Assembly: GCF_000613725.1 (NCBI RefSeq)
Contig: NZ_BAJN01000014.1
Location: forward strand, 1 to 64,000
Source of the DNA: Hoylesella pleuritidis JCM 14110
Lineage (GTDB): Bacteria; Bacteroidota; Bacteroidia; Bacteroidales; Bacteroidaceae
Direction of reading: 5' to 3'
DNA length: 64,000 nucleotides
The notes under the pieces were generated by a model, which worked only from the letters and a program-made list of their open reading frames with translations, was not told the origin of the DNA and did not search any database. Shown piece by piece: positions 53,294 to 62,153 of this stretch (positions are counted from its first letter, which is position 1; each line of letters starts with the position of its first letter). The translations under genes and the position numbers were made by a program.

Positions 53294-55096
53294 ATGGAAT
53301 CGGGCCAAGAGCTGCATATTACACCTATCCAACGGATCATTCAATGGCGCGAATCTCACGTCACCGACCGGCAGTTTATCATTCTGTTGTCGTTTTTTGT
53401 GGGTTTTTTTGCTGCCGTGGCAGCGTATGTCTTGCATTGGCTTATCCGGCAAATCCAGTATTTGCTTACCGCAGGATTTGACATAACTACTTACAATTGG
53501 CTTTACCTCGTTTTCCCGGTTATCGGAATTTATATCACGTCACTCTTCGTCCGGTATATTGTTAAAGACAATATCTCACACGGAATCACACGTGTGCTCT
53601 ATGCCATTTCGACCAAAAGGAGTCAACTGAAAGGACACAACTGTTGGAGTTCAGTCATCGCCTCGGCTATCACCATTGGCTTCGGAGGATCTGTTGGAGC
53701 CGAAGCGCCTATCGTACTCACAGGTTCGGCCATTGGCAGTAACCTCGGACAGTTCTTCAAGATGGACAACAAAACCCTGATGTTACTTGTGGGAAGCGGG
53801 GCCGCTGCCGCCATCGCAGGCATCTACAAGGCACCCATCGCCGGACTGGTCTTTACGTTAGAGGTTCTGATGGTCGACCTCACAATGGCCTCTCTGCTAC
53901 CCATCCTCATCTCGTGTGTTACAGCCACGTGCTTCACTTATATCTTCACGGGCAGTGACTCACTCTTTACTTTTCATCTTGACGGCGAATGGCTCTTGGA
54001 AAGAGTACCTGCCAGCATTCTGCTCGGTATTTTCTGCGGTTTGATAAGCCTGTATTTCATTCGTGCAATGAATGCGTGCGAAGGAGTTTTCGCACGATTC
54101 AAGAATAAAATCTATGCCCGATTAGTCCTCGGAGGTATCGTTCTCAGTCTGCTCATATTCCTTTTTCCATCACTTTACGGTGAAGGATATTCGGCTATCA
54201 ATATCCTATTGAACGGCAAGACCGAGACAGATTGGGACACCGTAATGAACAACTCCGTCTTCTATGGCAACAGTCATTTCCTTGTTGTCTATATCGGACT
54301 CATTATTCTTACCAAAGCTTTTGCCACATCAGCCACTAACGGCGGAGGCGGATGCGGCGGAACATTTGCTCCATCTCTGTTTATCGGCGGATTCAGCGGC
54401 TTTTTCTTTGCCCGAATTTGGAATATCAATCAAATCGGAGTCTACATCCCCGAAAAGAATTTCACGCTGCTCGGTATGGCAGGTGTAATGACCGGCGTGA
54501 TGCATGCACCGCTCACGGGCATTTTTCTCATCGCAGAGCTCACCGGTGGATACCAGCTGTTTATGCCGTTGATGATTGTCTGCATCTGTTCTTACCTCAC
54601 CATCAACATCTTCGAGCCGCACAGCATTTACGGAATGCGACTCGCCCGAGAAGGGAAACTTATCACCCACCACACCGATCACGCTGCACTCACCTTGATG
54701 AGTCTCGATAGTATTATCGAGAAAGACTATACGCCCGTAACGCCCGACCTTCTTTTGGGCAAGCTGGTACAGGTAATCAGTCGAAGCCATACCAATTTTA
54801 TTCCCGTCATCAATCAAGGCAACACCTTGCTCGGAATCATCGATCTCGCGCAGATCCGCCACATTATGTTCCGCACCGAACTCTATCACAAGTTCACCGT
54901 AAGCCAATTGATGAAACCCGTCGACATTATCTTGGGTATCAACGACCCAATGGAAGACGTAATGAACAAGTTCGATCAAACCACGCTCAATTATCTTCCT
55001 GTTGTCGATATCAACAATCACATCATCGGCGTCATATCCCGTACGCGGATGTACACGATGTATCGGAAGATGGTCGAAGACCTTTCGGCAGAGTAG
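53294..55096 (+). CDS. ClC-type chloride channel/antiporter with CBS domains
   Basis: 600-residue membrane protein. The ClC transporter core, with about ten or more hydrophobic segments, covers about residues 30-440. Two CBS domains follow (about 475-595: IIEKDYTPVTPDLLLGKLVQVISRSHTNFIPVINQG; LMKPVDIILGINDP). The ion-pathway motifs are variant: ISHGITR replaces GSGIP, and GAEAP replaces GREGP but keeps the gating glutamate. The third, GGTFAPSLFIG, is standard. Glutamate retention fits a proton-coupled antiporter or gated channel. CBS domains in such proteins bind adenine nucleotides. The substrate anion is inferred from the family. Confidence 0.93.
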   Translation: MESGQELHITPIQRIIQWRESHVTDRQFIILLSFFVGFFAAVAAYVLHWLIRQIQYLLTAGFDITTYNWLYLVFPVIGIYITSLFVRYIVKDNISHGITRVLYAISTKRSQLKGHNCWSSVIASAITIGFGGSVGAEAPIVLTGSAIGSNLGQFFKMDNKTLMLLVGSGAAAAIAGIYKAPIAGLVFTLEVLMVDLTMASLLPILISCVTATCFTYIFTGSDSLFTFHLDGEWLLERVPASILLGIFCGLISLYFIRAMNACEGVFARFKNKIYARLVLGGIVLSLLIFLFPSLYGEGYSAINILLNGKTETDWDTVMNNSVFYGNSHFLVVYIGLIILTKAFATSATNGGGGCGGTFAPSLFIGGFSGFFFARIWNINQIGVYIPEKNFTLLGMAGVMTGVMHAPLTGIFLIAELTGGYQLFMPLMIVCICSYLTINIFEPHSIYGMRLAREGKLITHHTDHAALTLMSLDSIIEKDYTPVTPDLLLGKLVQVISRSHTNFIPVINQGNTLLGIIDLAQIRHIMFRTELYHKFTVSQLMKPVDIILGINDPMEDVMNKFDQTTLNYLPVVDINNHIIGVISRTRMYTMYRKMVEDLSAE

Positions 55097-55347
55097 GGGA
55101 GCTGCAACCGACCCGGGACAGCAACGGTATACGCGTGTATTCAGGAATGACTTAGACAACCTAATCTTTATCAATAAATCTTGGATAACAAGACAATATG
55201 TGCCTGAAAACACCCAGAAATGAAAATTTATCATTAATTTTGCACGCAACAAGATAAAAATGCATTTAGGCAAAGCCGTTTATCTTTTTTACGACAAAGG
55301 TAGAAGAATGTATTTCAGTGATTAACAAGCAAGCACAGATTAAAAAG

Positions 55348-56709
55348 ATGAAAAAAGTATTATTGGCAGTTATGTTGTGTGCTGTAGTGTCGGCGTGCAG
55401 CAAAGATGAACCGGAAAATAACGGGAAACAGCCCTCTAAGCCCGAACAGATGGAAACACAGGAGGTGAACGATGAAGACCTTTCCAAGTATTTTGATTTG
55501 GACAAAAAACTCACAGTCCATCAGGCGTTGAAGAAGATAAAAGCCATGAGCGGCACAAAGACCATCAACGGGAAGACGTTCAGCATTACCGCCGTCGACG
55601 AAACGAACCGCAACGAACAAACGGGTACGTTCACCGTAACTGTTACGGGCAATATATCGGGAAAGCCGTTCAAGAAAACGATTTCCTTTGAAGGATTCGC
55701 ACCAAAGCCTACCGATGAGGCGATGGCAAAACGTGTAGTAGCGACGTGGAAGAGCGACACGAACTATCAGAAAGACTTTGATTTCGACACGCTCTACCGA
55801 CTCGGCAATACAGCGAAATTCACTACCGAATACCTCTCGAAGTTTATCAATTTCACGTCCTCCACACCCGACGGGAAGCACCATTACACTTTCACATCCG
55901 AAGACTTTGCTAAAACTGCTATCGGTAACATCCGATACCTCGCTGACGGAACTATCACCTTTACCGTTATCTACAACGGAATCAAAGGCAATACAGGCAG
56001 TGGCATAAACGGTGCTCCCTCGTTGCAGTTCGACAAAAACGATTATTACAGTCGGCAACTGTCTGTAAACGACAACTTGACCAAAACGCTGTATCTTCGC
56101 GGTGTATACGAGCATTTGGATCTCTTCTATGCCAATCTGCTGCCATACGACCAATCGAAATTCGTTCCTCGTATCAGTCACAAAGAAAAGAACGACGCCG
56201 ACAACACACTGCTGGTCACCATAAAACTTACTGCAAACGACGGGCGTGAAACCGAGCTGGCCGTATTTACCAAAACAATAACAGGTTTCAAACCCCTGTC
56301 TGATCTCAACACCGATTTGCATCTCGCAAGCAGTGCCGAATTAGGCGAACAGCTGGGTAAGAAATTCAGAAACACACCCGACGGCGACAAACTTTCACAG
56401 ATGGGTACTGTTCCCGTGCAGACCTGGATAGAAAAGGCGCAGATGAGCATTCGTAGGAGCGGTAAGTCTATCGAGCTGTTGCCCCAAAAAGTGAAGACAG
56501 GCAACGGAAGCTCCATCATTACGGTATGGAAACCGACACAGAACATCGGTTCAGTGCTCGACCTGTATTTCGAGAATCCGAAATTCGAGGTATCGGAAGC
56601 TCGCAAAGAGGGCAACTTCCTGAAAATGAAATTAAGACTGAAAGCGGTCAATGAGACAGCTGTAAAGGATGTAGAGTTGCCTTTGACGGTGCATCTGCTG
56701 AAACCGTAA
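55348..56709 (+). CDS. Large lipoprotein of unknown function
   Basis: 453 residues. The signal peptide ends in a lipobox (VVSAC), so the mature protein is lipid-anchored and probably surface or periplasmic. A Lys/Glu/Pro-rich linker is followed by repeated beta-rich segments. FTVTVTGNISGKPFKKTISFEGF, LADGTITFTVIYNGIKGNTG and LLVTIKLTANDGRETELAVFTK resemble immunoglobulin-like modules of Bacteroidota lipoproteins. I do not recognise a named family. The ATG at 55348 is set by the signal peptide, and an in-frame GTG lies 30 nt upstream. It is a single gene between ClC and the convergent recQ. Confidence 0.83.
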   Translation: MKKVLLAVMLCAVVSACSKDEPENNGKQPSKPEQMETQEVNDEDLSKYFDLDKKLTVHQALKKIKAMSGTKTINGKTFSITAVDETNRNEQTGTFTVTVTGNISGKPFKKTISFEGFAPKPTDEAMAKRVVATWKSDTNYQKDFDFDTLYRLGNTAKFTTEYLSKFINFTSSTPDGKHHYTFTSEDFAKTAIGNIRYLADGTITFTVIYNGIKGNTGSGINGAPSLQFDKNDYYSRQLSVNDNLTKTLYLRGVYEHLDLFYANLLPYDQSKFVPRISHKEKNDADNTLLVTIKLTANDGRETELAVFTKTITGFKPLSDLNTDLHLASSAELGEQLGKKFRNTPDGDKLSQMGTVPVQTWIEKAQMSIRRSGKSIELLPQKVKTGNGSSIITVWKPTQNIGSVLDLYFENPKFEVSEARKEGNFLKMKLRLKAVNETAVKDVELPLTVHLLKP

Positions 56710-57102
56710 ACCGACTTTCCGCAGTATTACATTGCTAAATGGAAACAAGGTTTTAGGAGATACCTCCACACCTTTCAAACGAAAGGTCTATACTTTCCAA
56801 TAAAAAGGTCCGAGCTTTTCATAAAAAACGATAGTACTTTTCATTTAAAACGATAGTACTTTTCGCTGAAAAGGTCCGTACCTTTTTAGTAAAAGAACCG
56901 TACTTTTTCTTCAAAGGCAGTAATGTCTTTTGTTGGTAGGTATAGTTCTTTTGCTGAAAGCGGCATTATCTTTCGTCGAAAATGATGTTGTTTTTACCAT
57001 AAAATGATGGTATTTTTTAGGTAAAATGGTTGTATTTTTTTTTCTGATGAAATCTTTTACCTTTGTTTATTCAGTACGATGAGAGGAAAGGAAATGTGTG
57101 TG
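56710..57102. other. Convergent intergenic region filled by a 22-bp array
   Basis: 393 bp between the stops of the large lipoprotein gene and recQ. No coding frame is supported. About two-thirds of it is the tandem array at 56781-57042. No simple terminator hairpin with T-run is obvious at the recQ end. Confidence 0.6.
56781..57042. repeat. 22-bp degenerate tandem array, twelve units
   Basis: Counting from the two bases after the A-run, units sit at 56785, 56807, 56829, 56851, 56873, 56895, 56916, 56939, 56960, 56983, 57005 and 57027, with spacings of 22 apart from compensating 21/23 steps. Typical units are AAAACGATAGTACTTTTCATTT and AAAAGGTCCGTACCTTTTTAGT, decaying to AAAATGATGGTATTTTTTAGG. 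Two central units almost match one at 42147. Confidence 0.75.
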
Positions 57103-59016
57103 TTATTTGGTCAACCGAATGGTTTCGTCCTCAAAGAGGATGAGTTCTTCATTGATAAGATAGCGGAGAGCATCGTTTAACAGGTGCGGAGAATGACGAA
57201 GCGTTTTTAACTCGGCGATGGAGTGGGGGAGGTGGTCGCTTAGGAGGGTAAGGATCTCTTGTCGAATCTGTTCGGGGAGATTGGCAGAAGACCGATTTGT
57301 CCGATGGTTGAGACAGACGTCGCACTGCGTGCAATCTTTTGTATGCTGCTCTCCGAAGTAGTGAAGAAGTTGCCGGCTGCGACAGGTATTATTGTCTGTG
57401 ATATATTGTTTCATCGCCAGAATGCGGCGAACGAGTTGCTCCTTACGCTCCTCATAAACTGCCTGTGGAATATGGATACGCGCGGTTTCTTCGCGATCTT
57501 GCGTGTAAGTAATGAACGGCATTTTGCGACGGGGAACGAAGTGTAGAATGCGGCGCCGGCTCAATGCCTTTAAGTTGAGATAAACTTGCTGCTCGGTAAG
57601 ACCTGCTCGTTGGGCCATCAGCTCCTCGTTGATGTAAACATAGTCGTTGAACAGGCCGCCGTAAGTACGCAAGAGAGAAGTGATGACAGCCTCTTCATTC
57701 GGATTGGTTTCATTCAAACGATAGAGTTCGTTGCGGTCGAGCAGGAACATTACACGGGCTGCGGCATCGGGATCGGTTTCATAATGGATGTATCCGGCAC
57801 GTTCTAAAATATGAAGGGCGGCATTTGCCTGTATGGGAAAATGTTTGAATGTGTGACAGAATTTGTCGATGTCGAACTCAGATGTATAACCGTTTCCGCT
57901 TCCTGCACCAATCTGATAGTAATAGGCGAGATGTTCGTATACCTTCTTTATATAGTCTTTCTCGGGGAAATTATCGGCAACTCGTCTATCCAATTTGCTC
58001 GTATCATTGTTGCTATGAAGCAGTACGGCGTAAGCTTTTCTTCCGTCTCGCCCTGCACGGCCTGCTTCTTGGAAATATGCTTCGATAGAATCGGGACAAT
58101 CGATGTGGACAACCGTACGCACATCGGGCTTGTCTATACCCATTCCGAAAGCATTGGTGGCCACGATGACACGTATGTTATCTGCCTGCCAATCCTTTTG
58201 TCGATTATCTTTGACTGCGTGGTCGAGACCGGCGTGATAGAAGGTGACGCTGATCTGATGCGTTTCCAACAATTGGGCAATCTCTTTGGTCTTGCGCCGG
58301 CTACGCACGTAAACGATGGCACTGCCGCTGACGAGGGTGAGGATATGAATAAGTTCGGCTTCTTTGTTTTCTGTATGTCGCACGACATAGGTCAGGTTTT
58401 TTCGCTCGAAACTCATCCGAAAAACGTTTTTCTCGGTAAAGCCTAATTGAGTCTGAATATCGTTTACAACCTCTGGCGTTGCGGTTGCAGTCAAAGCAAG
58501 AATCGGAATGCCCGGTTTCAGTCGGCGAATAACGGAAATGTTCAAATAGGCCGGCCGAAAATCATATCCCCATTGACTGATACAGTGGGCCTCGTCGACG
58601 GTGATAAAACTGATGCGGATGTGTTTCAGCTTGGCTTGAAACAACTCAGATCCCAGTCGTTCAGGTGAGATATAGAGGAGCTTTACACCTCCGAAGATGC
58701 AATTTTCGAGCGCTTTAATAATCTCCTGTCGCGACATTCCTGAATAGATTGCCGTGGCTTGAATACCGAGCCGACGTAGATGCATTATTTGATCTTTCAT
58801 CAGCGCGATGAGTGGTGTGATGACGATGCATACGCCTTCGGTTGCAAGAGCCGGCACTTGGAATGTTAGCGACTTTCCTCCTCCTGTGGGCATCAGTCCA
58901 AGTGTATCGCGACCGCTACCGATACTCTCGATAATATCGCGTTGGATGTCGCGGAAATCTTCGTATCCCCAGTATTCCCGCAGTATTTTGATATATTTGT
59001 CGATGGGCGAGTTCAA
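57103..59016 (-). CDS. recQ: ATP-dependent DNA helicase RecQ
   Basis: 637-residue 3'-5' SF2 helicase acting in recombination and fork repair. Motifs are GLMPTGGGKSLTFQVPAL (I), TVDEAHCISQWGYDFRPAY (II, DEAH), ALTATATPEV (III), VYVRSRRKTKEIA (IV) and QEAGRAGRDGRKAYAVLL (VI). The RQC domain has zinc cysteines in RSRQLLHYFGE ... CTQCDVCLNH. The C-terminus is shorter than in E. coli RecQ and has no clear HRDC. The frame runs further upstream inside recJ without a good start. I choose TTG at 59016, whose last two bases form part of the recJ stop (TTGA overlap). Confidence 0.93.
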   Translation of the reverse strand: MNSPIDKYIKILREYWGYEDFRDIQRDIIESIGSGRDTLGLMPTGGGKSLTFQVPALATEGVCIVITPLIALMKDQIMHLRRLGIQATAIYSGMSRQEIIKALENCIFGGVKLLYISPERLGSELFQAKLKHIRISFITVDEAHCISQWGYDFRPAYLNISVIRRLKPGIPILALTATATPEVVNDIQTQLGFTEKNVFRMSFERKNLTYVVRHTENKEAELIHILTLVSGSAIVYVRSRRKTKEIAQLLETHQISVTFYHAGLDHAVKDNRQKDWQADNIRVIVATNAFGMGIDKPDVRTVVHIDCPDSIEAYFQEAGRAGRDGRKAYAVLLHSNNDTSKLDRRVADNFPEKDYIKKVYEHLAYYYQIGAGSGNGYTSEFDIDKFCHTFKHFPIQANAALHILERAGYIHYETDPDAAARVMFLLDRNELYRLNETNPNEEAVITSLLRTYGGLFNDYVYINEELMAQRAGLTEQQVYLNLKALSRRRILHFVPRRKMPFITYTQDREETARIHIPQAVYEERKEQLVRRILAMKQYITDNNTCRSRQLLHYFGEQHTKDCTQCDVCLNHRTNRSSANLPEQIRQEILTLLSDHLPHSIAELKTLRHSPHLLNDALRYLINEELILFEDETIRLTK

Positions 59017-60776
59017 GTTCGGGTCTCGTTCAGAATATATGTTTTGGCATTTCGATATTCCTCTGCGGGCCGAATGTCTTCGATTTGTAATTGAAGCGAA
59101 CCATGTTTGAAGACGTTGTTTTCGATGGTAAAGGCAATATCGAAGCTGCATTTCGACTTGATATATCGCACCGAAGCACTTTGCCCGAAAGCAATTCCGT
59201 TGACTACACTGCTCGATTTTGAATCAACGAGTTCTAATTTAATATGCTCCTGCTCACGCCCTACCACTTTACTGGTGCCATAATCGTAAACGTCGACCGT
59301 ACAAAAAAGTGGCTTTTGATTACCTGGACCGAAAGGCGAAAAACGTTTCAAATCGTTGTGCAATCGTTTTGTAATGTCTTTAAAATCAATGATTGCATCG
59401 ATATTGAGTGTGGCCTCTGTCTGTTCGGGTTGGATATGTTCGTCAACATATTGTTGAAATCTGGCACGAAAAATATCGATGTCGCTCCATCTTAAAGTAA
59501 GTCCTGCGGCATAAGTGTGCCCCCCAAAATTGACTAAAAGGTCACGACAGCTCTTAATAGCCGAATAAACATCGAATCCTGTCACGCTGCGAGCCGACCC
59601 TGTAGCATAATCTCCGTCGCGAGTAAGAATCACTGTCGGACGGAAGTATATCTCTGTAAGTCGCGAAGCAACGATGCCGATTACACCTTTTTTCCAATTC
59701 TCATCATAAAGCACAATGGATGAGCGGTGCTGCTGACTCTCCAATTTTGCCACGATTTGATTGGCTTCTTCGGTCATTTGCTTATCAATGTCTTTGCGTT
59801 GTTCATTATATTCATTAATATGCCTTGCCTTTTTCAGCGCAATTCCATAGTCTTTTTCCACAAGCAGGTCAACGCTCTCTTTTCCGTTCTCCATACGCCC
59901 TGATGCATTGATTCGCGGTCCGATCTTAAAAATAATGTCACTCATCGATAGCTCGCGGCCGTTAAGTCCGCAGATGTCTATAATGGCTTTCAGACCGAGA
60001 CTGGAATTTTGGTTCAGCTGTTTGAGTCCATGGAATGCCAGAATTCGGTTCTCGTCGACCACAGGAACGATGTCCGCAGCGATGCTCACGGCACAGAAAT
60101 CGAGTAGGGGAATAAGTCGCGAGAAAGGAATGGCATTGTTCTTGGCAAATGCCTGCATAAATTTGAAGCCCACACCACAGCCACAAAGATGTTTGAATGG
60201 ATATGTGTCGTCAGGTCGTTTAGGATTAAGAATTGCTACAGCCTTGGGCATCACCTCGTCGGGAACGTGATGATCGCAGATGATAAAGTCTATACCGAGA
60301 TCTTTGGCATAAGCAATTTCATCGATTGCTTTAATACCGCAATCAAGGATGATAATGAGTTTGACACCCGTTTCCTTGGCATAGTCTATTCCTTTTTTGC
60401 TGACTCCATATCCTTCTTCATAACGATCGGGAATATAGTAGTCTATATTGGAATAGAATTGCTGTAAAAACTTGTACACCAGAGCCACTGCCGTACATCC
60501 GTCTACATCATAATCACCGTACACCAAGATGCGTTCCTTGCGACCCATTGCATCGTTCAGTCGGTCGACTGCAATATCCATATCTTTCATCAAGAACGGA
60601 TTGATAAGGTCGGCAAGCTGCGGTCGGAAGAAACGCTTAGCCGCCGATTCGGTGCTGATACCGCGACGGATAAGCAAAAGAGATAATATGGGACTGATAT
60701 TCAGTTTCTCTCCCAGCTCCTTAGCTGCCTGTTCCTCTTCTGATGTGGGTGATTCGTAATTCCATTTGAAGTGCAT
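59013..60776 (-). CDS. recJ: Single-stranded-DNA-specific exonuclease RecJ
   Basis: 587-residue DHH-family 5'-3' exonuclease used in recombination and mismatch repair. Motifs are VYGDYDVDGCTAVALVYKFL (I), ILDCGIKA (II), IICDHHVPDE (DHH, III) and GCGVGFKFMQAF (IV), followed by the DHHA1 region with NFGGHTYAAGLTL and a C-terminal OB fold. Length is normal. It is upstream of recQ with a stop/start overlap, and the two act together in the RecF pathway, so coupling is sensible. A TAACTTTG box lies on the minus strand at 60840-60847. Confidence 0.96.
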   Translation of the reverse strand: MHFKWNYESPTSEEEQAAKELGEKLNISPILSLLLIRRGISTESAAKRFFRPQLADLINPFLMKDMDIAVDRLNDAMGRKERILVYGDYDVDGCTAVALVYKFLQQFYSNIDYYIPDRYEEGYGVSKKGIDYAKETGVKLIIILDCGIKAIDEIAYAKDLGIDFIICDHHVPDEVMPKAVAILNPKRPDDTYPFKHLCGCGVGFKFMQAFAKNNAIPFSRLIPLLDFCAVSIAADIVPVVDENRILAFHGLKQLNQNSSLGLKAIIDICGLNGRELSMSDIIFKIGPRINASGRMENGKESVDLLVEKDYGIALKKARHINEYNEQRKDIDKQMTEEANQIVAKLESQQHRSSIVLYDENWKKGVIGIVASRLTEIYFRPTVILTRDGDYATGSARSVTGFDVYSAIKSCRDLLVNFGGHTYAAGLTLRWSDIDIFRARFQQYVDEHIQPEQTEATLNIDAIIDFKDITKRLHNDLKRFSPFGPGNQKPLFCTVDVYDYGTSKVVGREQEHIKLELVDSKSSSVVNGIAFGQSASVRYIKSKCSFDIAFTIENNVFKHGSLQLQIEDIRPAEEYRNAKTYILNETRT

Positions 60777-60839
60777 TTATATGTTTTTTTATTTCTTTTC
60801 GCGATTAGAGATCGTGTCGATCAAACGATAATCCGAGCC

Positions 60840-60847
60840 CAAAGTTA
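60840..60847 (-). promoter_or_regulatory. Promoter -7 box (TAACTTTG) of recJ-recQ
   Basis: The reverse strand reads TAACTTTG 63 nt before the ATG at 60776. No convincing -33 element is visible. Confidence 0.45.
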
Positions 60848-60867
60848 CGAAATATAAATAAGAAAAT

Positions 60868-60928
60868 GGCAGTTTCTGATGGAAAAAACAGAAACTGCCG
60901 TTATTTTATTCAGCCCTTAAAAAGGGCT
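60868..60928 (-). terminator. Double hairpin terminating the C1 peptidase gene
   Basis: On the minus strand, AGCCCTT/AAGGGCT (60912-60928) is followed by the stem GGCAGTTTCTG (60899-60889) pairing with 60878-60868 and then ATTTTCTTATTT. It follows the stop at 60930. Confidence 0.7.
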
Positions 60929-60929
60929 A

Positions 60930-62131
60930 TCAGATGCCTATTTTCTTGCGGATATCTTTGGGAATGGCATTTTTATTCACCATAAAGTCCATTGTGTTGG
61001 CAGCGATGAAAGTTTTGGTCATATACCAAATACCCTTGTAATCGCCGGTCTCTCCCCACGAGTTTTTCACCATATAATACTCTTTGCCATTTTGATCCTT
61101 GGCAATTCCGTAGATCAACATACCGTGATCGTCAGTAAGTTCCCAGTTATCAAAACGCTCTTGGCGCATCTTCTGAGTGGGAATAATTTCGGGAGCTAAG
61201 CAACCTAACGAGTCGAGCTTATTGCTCTTCTCTGTTTTAGTAAGCTTAAGCCACCGAGCCATATCGCTGCCGGCAAGTCCCGGCATCTTTTTCGTGTCAT
61301 AAGCATAACCCAATCCCTGACGAGTAAAACCGTCTTCGGACACATCTCCTCCCCAAGCTACGGTGTAACCATTCATCACTGCATTGTCGATAATACGCAT
61401 CATATCTTCCATCGGAAGATTCCAAGATAATGGATTACGCCAATTGTCTTGAACTTCTACGGCGAATTGAGTCCAGAATGGATGATGTGTATAGCTGGTA
61501 ACAGTTACGTAATCATCGAAGTTAAGACCAAGACTTTCTGCAAATGATTTCGGTGTATAGGTCTTGCCTTGATAGGTAAATGACTGAGGCACTTGCCTAA
61601 ATAAGAATCTAAGATGCCCTGTAAACCTACTTGCCACTGTGTTGTCAATTTCTTTGCTCTTGTTTTTGCAATAGCCGTTACATAGGGACTCATTACTTCA
61701 AACAGCTCGTTATAGTTGTTGAGCGAATCACCATAAAGTGTTCCTGGCAACGGCATTGCGTTTTCAGGACAGATACCGTAGTTTTGGAGACAATAAAGCA
61801 CATCATAAGCGCTTCCGCCCTGTGCAAATTGGCAATCGCCGTGCAGCCGGACAACCTGGCGGGCGCGGTCCATATACGTTTTGTTAGCCACGAACGATTC
61901 ACAGAGATCATAGGTCTTGCCGGTAGCTTTGAGGATTTCGCTCTCGAAATAACTCAATGTCGAGTAATCCCAACACGTACCGCTGCGACTCTGATTCTTG
62001 ATACTCGTAATTTTGTTTTCTTTGACAACGGTAAACACCGGTTTGTTTTTGTTTACGCTGTTGCGTTTGTTTTTCGCACTTACGCCTGTCGTTACTAAGG
62101 CGAGTAATGCGAGTGCTAAAACTTTCTTCAT
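60930..62131 (-). CDS. Secreted C1 family (bleomycin hydrolase-like) cysteine peptidase, frameshifted
   Basis: Papain-fold peptidase of the PepC/BleO type exported by a signal peptide (MKKVLALALLALVTTGVSA). The catalytic Cys lies in SRSGTCWDYSTLSYFESEIL, the His in LTDDHGMLIYGIA and the Asn in VKNSWGETGDYKGIWYM. The frame from 62131 leaves the family near 61592. Adding one G (AAG-GTG) joins SYLGK to VPQSFTYQGKTYTP and gives about 400 residues, normal for Bacteroidota. As read, the N-terminal part has the Cys and the other frame the His/Asn, so neither fragment would be active. A sequence error is the simplest reading. It lies 22 nt after the M24 aminopeptidase gene. Confidence 0.88.
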
Positions 62132-62153
62132 TGTTTTTATTGTGTCATTTGAT

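Noticed and set aside
54329..55273. 314-codon minus-strand frame opposite the ClC gene
   Set aside because: It is antisense to conserved CBS and channel motifs and has no family resemblance.
55360..56322. 320-codon minus-strand frame opposite the large lipoprotein gene
   Set aside because: Composition is typical of an antisense shadow, with Cys/Phe/Val-rich sequence and no signal peptide or domain, while the plus-strand frame has a clear lipoprotein signal.
56781..57042. CRISPR array interpretation of the 22-bp repeats
   Set aside because: The units are contiguous and degenerate, with no unique spacers, no 25-40 bp identical repeats and no cas genes nearby.
57811..58446. 211-codon open frame on the plus strand opposite recQ
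   Set aside because: It lies entirely antisense to a well-conserved helicase gene and matches no family.
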